Source of the DNA: Zygnema cylindricum
Lineage: Eukaryota; Streptophyta; Zygnematophyceae; Zygnematales; Zygnemataceae
Assembly (NCBI GenBank): GCA_037447655.1
Contig: JBBHKE010003116.1
Location: 282,943-338,503 of the forward strand
DNA length: 55,561 nucleotides
Direction of reading: 5' to 3'
In this document: piece by piece, positions 1-26,200 of the stretch
Layout: each line of letters begins with the position of its first letter
Position numbering within the stretch: position 1 is the first letter of the stretch
Translations under genes and position numbers: made by a program
The notes under the pieces: generated by a model
What the model was told of the DNA's origin: nothing
Database searches by the model: none
What the model saw: the letters and a program-made list of their open reading frames with translations, nothing else

Positions 1-73
<73 letters not shown>
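1..73. repeat. (GA)n microsatellite
   Basis: Uninterrupted AG dinucleotide array that starts at the window edge, so its true length is unknown. Confidence 0.97.
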
Positions 74-75
<2 letters not shown>

Positions 76-280
76 CTACCAAGTTTGTAGACATATGAAG
101 AGGGATTTCTGTCAGCGGGGGAGGAAGTTCCATTTTTGAAACTTCCGGCAGCTTCTTGAAAACTTCCCTTGGATTGGATGAATTGCAAAATTTAGAAAGA
201 GTGTAGTAAATTTTGCCAGGGTGTGGTTTTTCATAAACAATAACCTGAAGATTAAGACAAACAGATACAAAATTAATTAT

Positions 281-343
281 CCTCTTCCTCTCCCTCTCCC
301 TATCCTTCTCCCTCTCCCTCTCCCTCTTCCCCTCCCTCTCCCT
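281..343. repeat. CT-rich (CCCTCT)n tract
   Basis: Polypyrimidine tract of TCCCTC-like units. The surrounding 74-1430 is AT-rich and shows no convincing exon. A purine-rich GA tract lies at about 755-905; the open frame on its complement is only its translation. Confidence 0.85.
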
Positions 344-1444
344 CGAAATGGATTCTTTATACTTTTCAATAGTCAGCCGGTTCCTCAAAGAACTTAAAAA
401 AATAGTAAGCAAACAAATTCTCCATATTGAATAAGCTCTCATTCTAAGTGCTTATTTGAATTTCTATATGGTTTTTTTGTTTTTAAGAGTTGCTAGGAAT
501 CGATAATGAGTTTTTGGAGGGTTATTAAAGGATGTTTTAAAGGTTTTTTTAAAGTTTTTCAACATGTTTCTAGAATTACGGTTTCAGTCTTCTCTAAAGC
601 TAATGTGAGTTCACACTATTCTTCGTGCAATGTTTTCAATTTTTGTGCAGTCCACATTAATTATGCTCTGTATTAGAAAAGACTTTATTGGTTTCACTTT
701 AAAAATTGTTAAACAGACTGTGTAAAGATAGTGTATTCCATACTAATCAGAGAAGAGGAGGAGCTGATGGAAGAGAGAAAGGAGAGAGAGGAGAGATGGG
801 AGAGCAGAGAAAAGAGATGGGAGGGCGGCAAGGAGGTTATGCAAGAGAGAAGGGAGAGGAGAAGTGATAGGAGAGGAGAGAGCAGGTGAAGGGAAGAGAG
901 AGGGGAAAGCTTTTCTTCATGTTGTACCAAAAGGATTTACAAAAACTTTCTATCTTTCAAAAGAGAAGTTGATAAAAGTTCCATGTTTTTTTCAGTTCTG
1001 TCGATGTTAATTCATCTGTATCACCTAAGGACCAAAACATTCGCCCACAAGATATACTGTGGTTTTTAAACTGTCACAGGGAATTACGTCGATCAACGAT
1101 ATTAGTGTGGATTGACTACCAATAGGAATAGCTTAGATCCACAATAGAATCAAGTACACTAAAAGAGATAAAGGACTTACATAGAGTTACACTTCCCACA
1201 GGGACATTTGATTTTGTTCTTCCTTGGCCTACACTAATTCTTGTGAGTGTCTCAAGAGTTGGGGATTAGAAAGCTAAAGTGAACTCGGCAATATTTGTTC
1301 ATTATTGAAGAGAAAAGCTACGCAGAAACAAGTTTGTTCGACAAATGTGATGATACAAATGTGAAAATTAGAATTTAAGAAGAAAGTTGTAGTGAAAATG
1401 ATTTCAAGATAAAAAAAAAAAAAAACACTTACTCACTCACTCAC

Positions 1445-1836
1445 TTGTACTTTTGGATCCTGAAGTTGACCTTCAATGTAAAAATTTACTTTAGAAGGTA
1501 TCTCAGAAACCACATTATTTGAAGAGTCTTGATATAAAACACCTTCCACAAGAATTGAAAATACTTTTCCACCAATGGTTGCTCTCAATACCCCTTTGTC
1601 TCCTTCAGCGAAAGAAAGTTTATTCTGTTTATTGGCACTTGGACCCTTCAAATTTGCAAATGCTTCCCTGTCAATTGTCTCCCTTAACTTTATTTTTTTA
1701 ATCTCTTTATGATTGCTCTTTCTTTCATCTTCTTCTCCTGTTTCCACTTCCGGTAGGGCTGGAATTAGCGTTTCCTGACTAATTTGTCTTTTTATGGAAG
1801 AACAGTCTGATGTGGTCGACAAAATCGGATTCTTCA
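1445..1836 (-). CDS. Candidate internal exon of an unidentified gene
   Basis: An open minus-strand stretch of about 130 codons with ordinary, non-repetitive composition. It has an acidic/lysine-rich first half (EEDERKSNHKEIKKIKL) and a hydrophobic second half (GVLRATIGGKVFSILVEGVL). At its 3' end a strong donor follows (CAA|GTGAGT), and the TGAG repeat there offers further overlapping GTGAGT donors 4 nt apart. The upstream acceptor is weak, perhaps the AG next to position 1833. No ATG opens the frame, so it would be an internal exon of a gene reading leftwards and possibly divergent from AP5M. I do not recognise the family and could not place the neighbouring exons. Confidence 0.4.
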
Positions 1837-3338
1837 AAAAATATTTTCCAAGATAAGAAAAACTCTTAGCCTCTTCATTTAAAAGGCTTAAATGAATTTT
1901 GGAGAAGGAACTTACTGCCTGTGTTTGTCAGAGGGACATTGATTTAGGACGATGGTTCAAAATGAGAGAAAAGTTTTAAAAAGGTTTTAAAATGATTTGT
2001 GAAAGTTGTTGTGAATAAGGTCTAAAAGGCTTAAACAGGCTTCCTTAAGGCTAAAGAAAAGGTTGAAAGGTTAACCAAAGTTTGAAGAAGGTTTATCAAA
2101 TTTTAATAAGGTACGATATGATTTAGAGGAGATCTTAGAAGGTTCAACAACGATTTCAAAAAGGCTAATCAAAGGTTAAACAAAAAGTTAATTTAAGTTG
2201 AATGGAGTTTCAGAAAGTTTTATATAGGCTATGAAGAAATAATAAAGTTGATAGGTTTTATGAAAGTTCATAGCATGTTTTGAAAGGGACATCAATTGTA
2301 TACATTTGTCGCGGCATAAATACAAAAAGTTAAACCAATTTTATGAAGCTTTTATGAAACATAATTTTTTTTGGTATAAGGCGTAAAGCACAAAGTTGAC
2401 AACAAAAGGATATTGGACGGTTGTGGGATAGACTATCATAGACTAACAACCAAATTTAACAATTACTTATACCTTAGAACCAACCCTAAAACAAACACTG
2501 AATGTAAATAGAAAGATAGAAAAAAAAACAAAAGAAAAACAAAAAACGAAGGGAAAAAAAGGGCAGAAGGAGGCTTTTACAAATCCGAACAAAACATTCA
2601 TTATTTTGAATGAACAAAAAATACAAAATTCACTAGTAGAATAATAGTAACAATAATACCAATAAAACTACATAAGAACGAAAGAAGGCAAAAACAAGCG
2701 ATCGTGACCTTTTCTCTTAAGTGACAAGATTTGCTGATGTCAGCCACAACCACATCAAGGCAGCCACATGGCAATTCCAGGTTCCATCCGAAAAGGACAC
2801 ATATCACAGATTCTGATGTCACACGTGTGTCAGAAACCTTTTCAGAGGGCCACCAGAGATGAAGTGCCCTCCGTTTGCACATTCTAATCCGTTCAAATAA
2901 GTGAAGAGGAGAATATAGCAGAAACAAAGAGGGAAAGGAAAACTTGCAACAAATGTCATAACCTAATCTAACCTATCTCTCAGAAAGAAAAGAGGAAAAG
3001 AGAAAGGGCGACATATACTCTGTAACAGACTAATAGTAAACAGAAATCTTGGCCATAGTACCCGTCCATTCTCCCTACACAGTAAACAATGTGGATATCG
3101 AAGTGAAACCCTAAAAACTTCCGAGAAACCACAATAGATACTGTAGATATTGAAGTGAAACCCTAAAACTTCCTGAAGAACGAAAAAATGAAACCAGGAG
3201 ACTGCAACCAAACAGAGGACCAACAAGAAAAAACAAATCAAAAACGAAAACAGAAACGAGGAATGCATCCACGCGAAATATGAAACAGGAGAGGAGGAAG
3301 AGATGAGGGGGAGGGAGGGCAGAGGGAAGACCGTTTTC

Positions 3339-3418
3339 CGCACGTGCGGTCGTTTTGGTTTTTCGTTTCCCGTCACATTGGACATGATCCAACGGGTGAC
3401 GACAGCTTGCCACGTGGC
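3339..3418 (+). promoter_or_regulatory. Two palindromic G-boxes upstream of AP5M
   Basis: CGCACGTGCG (3339-3348) and GCCACGTGGC (3409-3418) lie within 85 bp upstream of the AP5M start codon. Both contain CACGTG, the core bound by plant bZIP and bHLH factors. Their closeness to the ATG suggests promoter or 5'-leader elements; function is inferred. The wider 1838-3340 interval is AT-rich and shows no supportable gene. Confidence 0.45.
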
Positions 3419-3421
3419 AGC

Positions 3422-17264
<13,843 letters not shown>

Positions 17265-17265
<1 letters not shown>

Positions 17266-17270
17266 ATAAA
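17265..17270 (+). terminator. AATAAA polyadenylation signal of AP5M
   Basis: AATAAA overlaps the stop codon region of AP5M, and T-rich sequence follows. A canonical but common hexamer; its position at the gene end supports it. Confidence 0.5.
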
Positions 17271-18029
17271 AAACATTTTTTTTTTTGTATTTTTTTTGTA
17301 TTTTTTTTGTTGTATTCGATTGAAAATAAGTCTCGAGAATGTTTTTTTGTTTCCCATTCATCACCGAAGAAACACTCGAGAGAATTGTTTTTTAATTCTT
17401 TTTTTTTTTAAACAATCTATCAATTTTTGGACAATTTCAAGACAATACCAAATATAGAGAGGATGTCATTTATCGAGCTTCTCAATTTTTTGTGGTTTAA
17501 ATCGATTTGGTCAAAAGTCTTTTTAATTATTTCTCCATTTCCTCGTCAATAAATTACATGAGAATTTAGTCATTATTTTGATGTTTAAAAGTGTTGACGT
17601 TTCAAGTAAAGTTTGTCTTAAAACTCAAATTTGAATCATACTTTATAATGAATCTTGAGATGAGTCAAGTTGCTTAAAATCATTTGTTTAAACTAAAAAA
17701 AAAGAAATTACTAATTTCAGTTCAGCGATATCTGAATGCAACCACACTAAAAAACACTCTAATTAGGTCCGCTTGAAGGAAGTAAACTAAAAGTGTCTAC
17801 ATGTTCAATTTTGTTAATTGAAAAGGTTTTTTAAGGTTTGAACCATATTGTTTCTAAGCTCCTCTACACCGCCCATCGTTGTTATAGTTAATAACATTAA
17901 TTCGCTTGCCACTTTTTCTTTTGCCAAGAAGCATTAAATAGTGTTAACAACATTGGTCTCCATACACAAATTAGTGTAGTATATTCTTATGCGTTTGCAC
18001 TAATAGTCCCTTAACTCTAATAGTGGTGG

Positions 18030-18270
18030 GCATTGTGGACAGCACACTGTGGATCACTAATAGTGTTGATGTGTTTCTAGCCTCTCAAAACATCTTTTCT
18101 CTGTGCACACATGTTCGGTTTATGATTGGAGACCGCCAATCGGAAGGTGAGAACCTTGCCTTTCAATTGAAACCGTCGGAATGAAAATCTGACTAGTGTG
18201 CACAGAGCAAAGATTTTTTAAGTGGCTAAAAAAACATAAACACTAAGCGATTCACGGTGTGCATTGGATT
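18030..18270. repeat. Imperfect foldback (inverted) repeat
   Basis: The left arm (about 18030-18150) matches the reverse complement of the right arm (about 18160-18270): ctctgtgcacac on the left faces gtgtgcacagag on the right, and both outer parts share a tagtgtt-atgt-rich stretch. The tip is a short perfect hairpin, AAGGT-GAGA-ACCTT. A third, inverted partial copy lies at about 18845-18935. The layout resembles a non-autonomous foldback or MITE-type element; no flanking duplication was identified. Confidence 0.6.
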
Positions 18271-18553
18271 GTTCTTTTGGGATTACTTTTTTATATTATT
18301 TTTTTTTTGATATACTTGGGACAAGCAAACTGGGTGTTTAGAAAATTACACTTAGTATTATAAACTCCATTATTACATGTTCCGTAATGATTTATCATGT
18401 ATTAAAACGGAAATCTACGAGTTTGCGAGTGTGGAATCCTATTCATACCATCAAGGTCGTGATTTCACATGTGGTCGGAAACGGCAATGACTTCAAACAA
18501 ACAAAATTAGAGTAGGCAGTATTGTTTGTTTTTCACTTTATTATGTAAAAGGA

Positions 18554-18713
18554 AAGCATGGATGAAAATTGAAACCAATTGCATGCATAGATTTAATGTG
18601 GATTACCGACATCGTTTTTGGTTAAAGTTTTATAAGCATGGATGAAAATTGAAACCAATGGCATGCATAGATTTAATGTGGATTATCGAAATCGTTTTTG
18701 GTTAAAGTTTTAT
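18554..18713. repeat. Tandem duplication, 80-bp unit, two copies
   Basis: Unit beginning AAGCATGGATGAAAATTG at 18554 is repeated directly at 18634 with only a few substitutions. The open frame over it is not a gene. Confidence 0.9.
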
Positions 18714-19374
18714 AATCACACAATTATGACAAATTTGACGGTATCAGTACACCCTGAATCACTATTAGTGTGGATGTTTTCTCATCAATTGAATCAACTT
18801 TTCTCCGTAGAATATTGGACGGTTGCGTCAAAAAACTATGAATCGTATCTTCCAATTGACGGTCTCCAAGAGGAAATCGGACATGTGTGCACAGAGGAGA
18901 AAAAGTTGGTTAAATTGGAGAAAAACACATCAACGCAAATAACAAAAAAACAAAAAATGAAAAAGGTGTAGTTAACAAAGGGAGAGGCTGCGGTGATTAC
19001 CTTCTATTGTATGCAAGAGTTCAAATGCTAAATTAATATTTCTTCAAAAAAACTCAAAAGGTGTTTTGAAAAGTTCTCTTTCGTACTTTTCGAGCGAGCA
19101 GTAAAATTTCATCATGAATCTAAAAACCGTAAACTTGTGCATTTCCAGTAGAGAATGGACATTTAAAAATCTTTCAACAGATACTATTTACATAATTAAG
19201 TCAATCAAAGATATAATCCACTTTGTAATCATTACTTCGATTACATTTAATACAATCAATTTCGTTTCTGACACATAAGTCTATTTTGACTTCCTGGTCA
19301 ATAAACTTTCCTCATGATTATGAAGTCGAAATATACAATGTTAATTACCGTAAATGACGAATACCATTAATAAT

Positions 19375-19650
19375 AATAAGATTAATTAAAAAAACTCGAT
19401 CGTAAACCATCTTGAGTACATTAACGGAATAAAAAGGCAAAATGAAGGCGAAAAATGTTAAAAAGAGATCAAAAGACAAATAACCAAAAACTCTTCAAAA
19501 ACGTGATGACAAGCCGAAAATGCAAATAAAAAAACCACCAAAAAATAAAAAACAAAACATCAAAAACTAATACCGTAAAACTGCCAAACAAAACCTCTAA
19601 CCTAACTAAGTTTCGTATAATAGGGCCATCTCCATAAATCTCCCATACTC
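19375..19650 (-). mobile_element. LINE-like 3' tail remnant
   Basis: On the minus strand this resembles the 3' untranslated tail that follows the LINE fragment at 47.1-48.5 kb: both share a GATGGTTTACNATCG-type block close to the end, then a T/A-rich tail, preceded by similar AC-poor sequence. It looks like a 5'-truncated insertion carrying only the 3' end. No coding sequence is left. Confidence 0.45.
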
Positions 19651-19875
19651 GGTAGAGCCCGTCGAGGGAGATCTTGACCGTAAAAAGAAAAAACGATAAA
19701 AAAAAGGTACATTGACCGTAAAAAAAAAAGGTACATGGTGAAGATAGTAAATGTTTATCAGAATTTTAAAGAATTCTTTTAGGGTTTGGAGAGGTTAATT
19801 TGATTAAGTTCCCAAGGATACATTCAAGAAGAATGGATCCCATCCCTATTTCTCAAAAAAACTTAAAACATTCGA

Positions 19876-20017
19876 CTGAAAATTCTAGGAATTGATATAT
19901 ACACAACCTAACCTGGAAAACCGAACATGTACAAGAAAAACAATTTCTGAAAATTCTAGGAATTGATATATACAAAACCTAACCTGGAAAAACGAACATG
20001 TACAAGAAAAACAATTT
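19876..20017. repeat. Tandem duplication, 71-bp unit, two copies
   Basis: Unit beginning CTGAAAATTCTAGGAATTG at 19876 is repeated at 19947 almost unchanged. Lies just downstream of the P4-ATPase stop codon. Remaining parts of 17271-20276 are AT-rich with nothing recognised. Confidence 0.9.
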
Positions 20018-20276
20018 TAATAGTTTCTAATCAACCAGTAAATCAAATCTAATCTAATATTACAAATTTCCTTCGAATAAAGAGAAACCCAATCACTACA
20101 TTACTAAATATCTGGGAGATCATAATCTTCCGAAAGAATCTTTACCTTAAACAGGTGGGAAATTTACAAAATTAAACTTTCGACTTTGTTTTACTCTTAG
20201 AAATTTACAAGTTCGCTTAACTAATGTTCGAACGTAAGTCATTTTCATCCTCGAAAAAATAATATACTAGATTGTT

Positions 20277-23200
20277 TTAAGCCTCGAGCTTTTGTTGTGA
20301 ACTACCAGGAAGTATTTGAGAAAGACTTGGAAACTTGGGCAACCGAGGTTTTCGGAATCTCAAATGAAATTTCCTTCGAGGTCGAGTCGATCGGTCTACT
20401 TCTCGAATAATTTCATCATCAGACGGGTGAAATAAACTATTATATGATTTCCAAACAAAAAATGGAAGTACGGCGATAGCCGTAGCGAGAAGTTGTATAC
20501 TCCAATAGGAGGGAGAAGGAGCCAAAACTTCCACAAAAACCTGATAGGCCGCGAGAGAAATTGTGACGGGAAGATAGTTGTAAATTATAAGGAAAAGATA
20601 CCAAATGGCAATACTCCCCCAAATTAAGGCGTGATGAATCCATGTGAAATAGGCAACAGTTATGAAGAGAACAATGTTTGCGATCCAAATAAGGCAACTG
20701 AACATAACTGTACCCACTTCCTGTAAAAAAACCCAGAAGCGTAAATTTAGTATAAGAAAGATCGCCCCTTTGGTACATTGTGAGAATTACAAGAAAAAGA
20801 AATGAAAACGCCAAACTGAAATCACTCTCAAAATTACAAATTGCACATTTTTGTTGTGAAATTGAAGTTCCAATCTCGATTCATATCTTATCTTATGTGT
20901 GATCTTACTGATTAAAGTTGAAGCTAAGAAACTAAGTTGAGCAAAAAATCACAATTGTACGTTAAGAGTCCTTAGAGGAAATGGAAGTTTGTCAAAATAC
21001 CTCTAAACCCAATAGTTGTCCGTTTCCAAGGGAAGCTGTTGTGTAATACCAAATCGGAACAAAAAATATAACAAGGGACACATAGAACCCATATAAAACC
21101 CATGTGGAAATCTCTATCCAATTGAAATGAACATCATCTTGACCTTGTTGGTAAAGCTGTGGAAATCGAATGCATTCTTCGGCTGAAACATCCTGCGAAT
21201 TAAGTGAAAAAGTGAAAAGGAGTGGAAGGTGAGAAGGAAAAGAAACAACATATCGACATTGTGTGTTTCTTATGTTATAAGGAAAATAGAGTCCCAAAAA
21301 CGGCTAGAGCAATGATGGACTCGAGTTATAGATCCATGTAAAGATGAGAAAGAACAAATGGAATCTATGAGAAGCGAGGACCCAAAATAACCTTCACATA
21401 TACTTGCAGGCAAAAAGACTTTAATTGTTCAACAGCATTCGGGAAATTAAAACGGGAAAAGAGAAAACATTGAATCATAAGAAATGAAATACCTGATCAA
21501 AAACTCCGATGAACGCAATCGGAAAAGCTGTAAACAATGTATTGAAAAACGACGAGTACCATTGGTCGATTAAAGTTTGACCCGTCCAAAAAGTAACTGC
21601 ACTCGAATAGAATAGGAGCATTCCCTGAGCTAAGACTTTGAAGAGAGAGTAGTTTATCTGCAGTGTCCAGAAGAAAACAGATAATAATTAAAAGATTAGG
21701 TGAATGCAACAGCTAGCTAAAAAAATTGTAAAAGAAATGGTGGAGGAGAGTCAACGAGAGAGGGAAAGAATGATAGAGAGGGACAGGGAGAGGGAGAAGG
21801 AGAGGGAGGGGGAGGGGTAGGGAGAGGGAGAGGGTGGGGGCAGTTGGAAAGGAATGGATTCCTACTGTGATGGCGAGTCGCCGATAACACCAATGTCCGT
21901 GAACCAGTAGAAGACGTTCGAGAAAACGAAATTGCCCAATAGAGTAATCGGCCGCCATAGCTGCCTGCAATGGTTTAAATAGCAAGTAAATCAGAATCAC
22001 ATACTTGCCATTTCCATTATTAGAAATTATATTAGCAATATGTCATTTTGCAATTTTTTTGTTGCATCCTCGTTTTACGCATAAACTGTTCAATCTTCCA
22101 AGTGAAGCAAACTGCTCAACAGTTGAATAATACAAGAATGATAGAAAATTGAAGTGACAGCTAAAAAAATGTATGATATTTACCTGTGCCCCTTCAAGAC
22201 CGCTTATTCCCACACCAATATCGGCCGCTTGAATCATTCCGACATCATTTGCTCCGTCTCCAATCCCCAAACACAATCCTCTCCCTCTAAGCTTACTTCG
22301 GACCAATCTTGTGACCTTTTGAAGAGGACAAAAATAGAATTAAAAAGCGAGTGTTAGAATCACCCTCAAACAGGAAAAAATGACCATTGGCCATTGGATC
22401 TTGAATACGCCAATCAACAAGCCAATACAGAGAGATGGCTAATTTCCTCCAACATTGAGCTTAAAAAGTCAACACCAATTAATAATGAGGAAGAAACACA
22501 AAAACCAGCGTCGTTCAAAATTTCACAGGACTGACAAAATAAAACACTATAACAAACCCTTGCAAGGAAAAACTCAGCAATATGAACCTGATAAATAAAT
22601 AAATAAATAACTCACTAAAGCTTTTTGTTTTGGTGAAACTCGACAGCAGAGTATCGATTCGCAAGCAAAACATAAATTAATAAAAGGGTCGCTAAGCTCC
22701 GGATAAGCCAAAATGACAGCCAATGAGCGGCCATCAACCACAAGAGCCAATCCTTCTGAAACCTTTCCTGGCTCTTCTTCATCCACAGCCATTCTAGATC
22801 CTCCTTGAGATTTGTATTGCTCGAGGAAATCACGACCGACTTGGAGTTGTTCGCTAACAATAGTTTTCAGAGCCTGTCATTCACTTAAAATGGAATTAGA
22901 GTGCATTCAGATTATAAAACTATGGCCAGGAAAGAATTGAAAATATAACTAAAAATAGAGAACAGAAAATGAAAATGAAAAATGAAAATGTTTTAAAGCT
23001 CAAAAGTTCAGACATGTTCATGGATATCACCAAAAATGCCGACGTGACGACTGTAGACATTTTTAAATCGAATAAAACATCTCGCATTTCCATTTCTCAA
23101 TCGATTCAAATCCTTAGATTCGGTTTTTGGCACGGTTTTACATGTTTTCTTTGCATCATCCATGATTCTTTCAGTAAAAAATGTGTAAGCGAATTCAGAA

Positions 23201-26200
23201 GACATTCTAGTTTTATTTTAAAAGGTTTTCTTTTTCTTACTTCCTCAGCTTCCTCTCTCTCTGCCCCCTCTGAAGTGAGAGCTTGCTCCTCTGCCGCCTT
23301 TGCCTCCGGACTGTCCAAAGTTACCTCCACACGCTCCATTCCGGCTCGCAAAAGACTGCAAAGAATAATCACTTTCCGTACCAAATTTCAGACAACTTCT
23401 GGTAACAAACACCATTGCAGCAGCAATCCGCTTCAAAAACGATAAAAATACGAAACGCTGTAAGCTTTAACTACAGCAAGCGGCCAATCAAACGAACAGC
23501 AAGGACGACGACAAAAATCGACACATTTGAGCTTTGCTTGCGTAAAAGAGAGATGAAGGCGGGAAAATGAGCTTCGAATTCAAAATTTAGTGTACGGTAA
23601 CGAACCTGCAGGCGTAAGCGATATTGATGGCAGTATCGGTCTTATCGCCCGTCAACACCCATATGTGAATGCCCGCCTGCGCAAGGCGTTCTATGCACTC
23701 CGACACACCGTCCTGCAGTTTTCCCATGGCAACGGGCTCCGTTAAAGTACAGTACGGTAACTGGTTCATAAAATAGTATTGACAACACATTTTTATCCAG
23801 TGATCCATAATGACCCACGTTCAAAACTATTTAGTGTATCAAATACTTCCTATCCGCTTCTACACTAATAATTCACTACATGTGACACTAATGAAAGGTA
23901 GCCCTTAGCTTTTCAAAATCTTGTAGGCAGTCCTAGACATGCTGAAATCCATGGTATCGTCCTTACCTGTAGCTTATCCTCCACGCCTGTTCCTCCCACG
24001 AGAATGAGATCCTTTTCAATCTCCTCCGCTACTTCCTCGAGCTTGTCCTCCCTTGTGGGCCCTACTGTTCCTCGAGCTTCCAAGTGTTTCTCCAACCACC
24101 GCCTAAACTCCTCTCGCTCAATCTCCCGATACGCCAAAGTCAACGTTCTCAACCCTGCTTGTCCGTACTTTGTCATGTGTCGAGCCGTCTCGTCAACAAA
24201 TGAATCCATGCCAGGTGGCGCACCCTTGGTGGCTCGGACTAATCGGGCCATGATCGCCACATCTGCCCCTTTGGACAAGAGAAGAATCTTTCCTTTCGGA
24301 TCCCTCACTATTACTGACATTCTTTTACGAGCACTGGAGAAATCTAACACAGCCAGAAGCTCATATTCAAGATTTTGAGGCTGATTCTCTTCCAAAAGCT
24401 TAGAATTTGTCTTTTTTAGTGATCCTGGGGAAAGAGGATAAAGTTCCTGGACATGAAGAGCAGTAGGTGTCCTTTTGTGAAACACAAACCCTAATTTCTT
24501 TGCCGCAACAAGAAATGATGCTTCATCTGGTGATTCTGCTCTATATTTCAAATTTCCCTCTTCTGTGGAACCTTCCGAAATTGCGGTGTGACAGAGGGCC
24601 AATATCTCCAGAAAACGTCGAAATAGTTCGGGGTTTGGTTGTTCGACCCATTTTCCATTACGAAGACGGTCGTCTTGGAGGTTGTAGCCCAGCTCCTTGT
24701 CATAGTTCATGGTAGATCTTCCAGATTCATTACTGGAGTCATCCTCATCATCTTCTACAAATTCAAGTCCAAGCGACAGTGCTCTGGCCGGATTTATCGA
24801 TGGAAGAGAAGCCAAAGGAAGACCTAATCTAGCTGCCGCTTTTTCGACCTCGGTAGTTCCACTGCCATATGATATCCCTCCAATCGTACATCGAAAGAAA
24901 TCCATTTGGTTGCAAGTCAAAGTTCCCGTTTTATCCGATAAAATAGTATTGACCTGGAATGGCACAGGAGACAAGTCCTGTTAGGATTCTTGAACAATCT
25001 CTTGCCACTGATAGCCAATCCTGTGTTAATAAATGTTGCTATGACATAAAACAGACCAGCATACAAGCAACAAAACAAGCGATTATTACACAAAGCAGGA
25101 GGAAGATTGTGAAACTTAATATCCTTTGTCATCTTACCTGTCCGAGCTCTTCATTCAAACCTGCTGTCTTAGCTTTCGCGGGCTTATTGTTCACATCATC
25201 GAACATCTTTATGTCTCTTTCCATCCATTGTGCTTGAAATATTCGAATGAGCTCGAGGGAGACGTACATCGCTAGTGGAATGAGATAGCCATACAAGATA
25301 ACGCTTGTAAGAAGAGCCAGAGCAAACACTGTCCATGGCTGGTCGGGATTGTAGTAGTCATCGTCAACAAATGGTTGCACATAGTACATCCAGCGTTCTT
25401 GTGTGTAACACAATATAGCAAGACCGGCAGCACTCACAAGAGAGAGTACAATAAGAAGAAAGAATAGTAGCCAGATGATTACGTCAAGTTTTTTATCCAT
25501 TCGAGATCGTTTGGTACGTGGTTTGGACCCATTTAGCGCCACTTTTGTGTCAAAGCCGGTGTAAATTGCAGCTCCAACAATATAGTCGGTGTTCTGTACA
25601 TGAGGAAAGAATGATTTGTGAGTAAAGTTGCTTTGCGAAAATCATATTGAGGTGCAATCATGCACGAGGTGACAATTGACTTTCAAAAATTCCTGTTTGA
25701 GCATATATAAAAATCACAACTATTCCGTCTCGGTTTGGAGTTCTTACCAGGAGGCCAGTCAAAAATAAATATCCTTTGCAAAACGTGTTTACTGCTAAAG
25801 GTCACAAGCTGTCCAGGAGTCTTTCATTTTGAAGTATCACCACTGACTCAAATAAAGAAAAAGGGGGCAAACATGTGCTGTCAATAACCACATTAAGCTC
25901 CACTTTCACAAATGTGAAGTACCTGAAGGCAAGAATCTCGGAGAAGCAATTGGAGAGGACCAAGAGAGACTGTGTTATCTCCGATCTCTGCTGTTCCAGT
26001 GAATGTGTACAATGATGCATTGGGGCCTTCGCAAATGACTTTGGCTTTAAAGCCTTCCAAGTGTATTGCCTGATCAGTTCCTCCAATGTAAGAAGTTTCA
26101 TCCAAAGCTTGGCGCACCTGCAAAATTTTTGAATATTGACGTTTTAACAAGTTTGAAAGGAAGCATCAAAAAATATTCACTTTGGAAGCAAAAAGGAAAA

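Noticed and set aside
2601-2927. 108-codon minus-strand frame with a hydrophobic end
   Set aside because: AT-driven composition, no splice or homology support; too weak to annotate.
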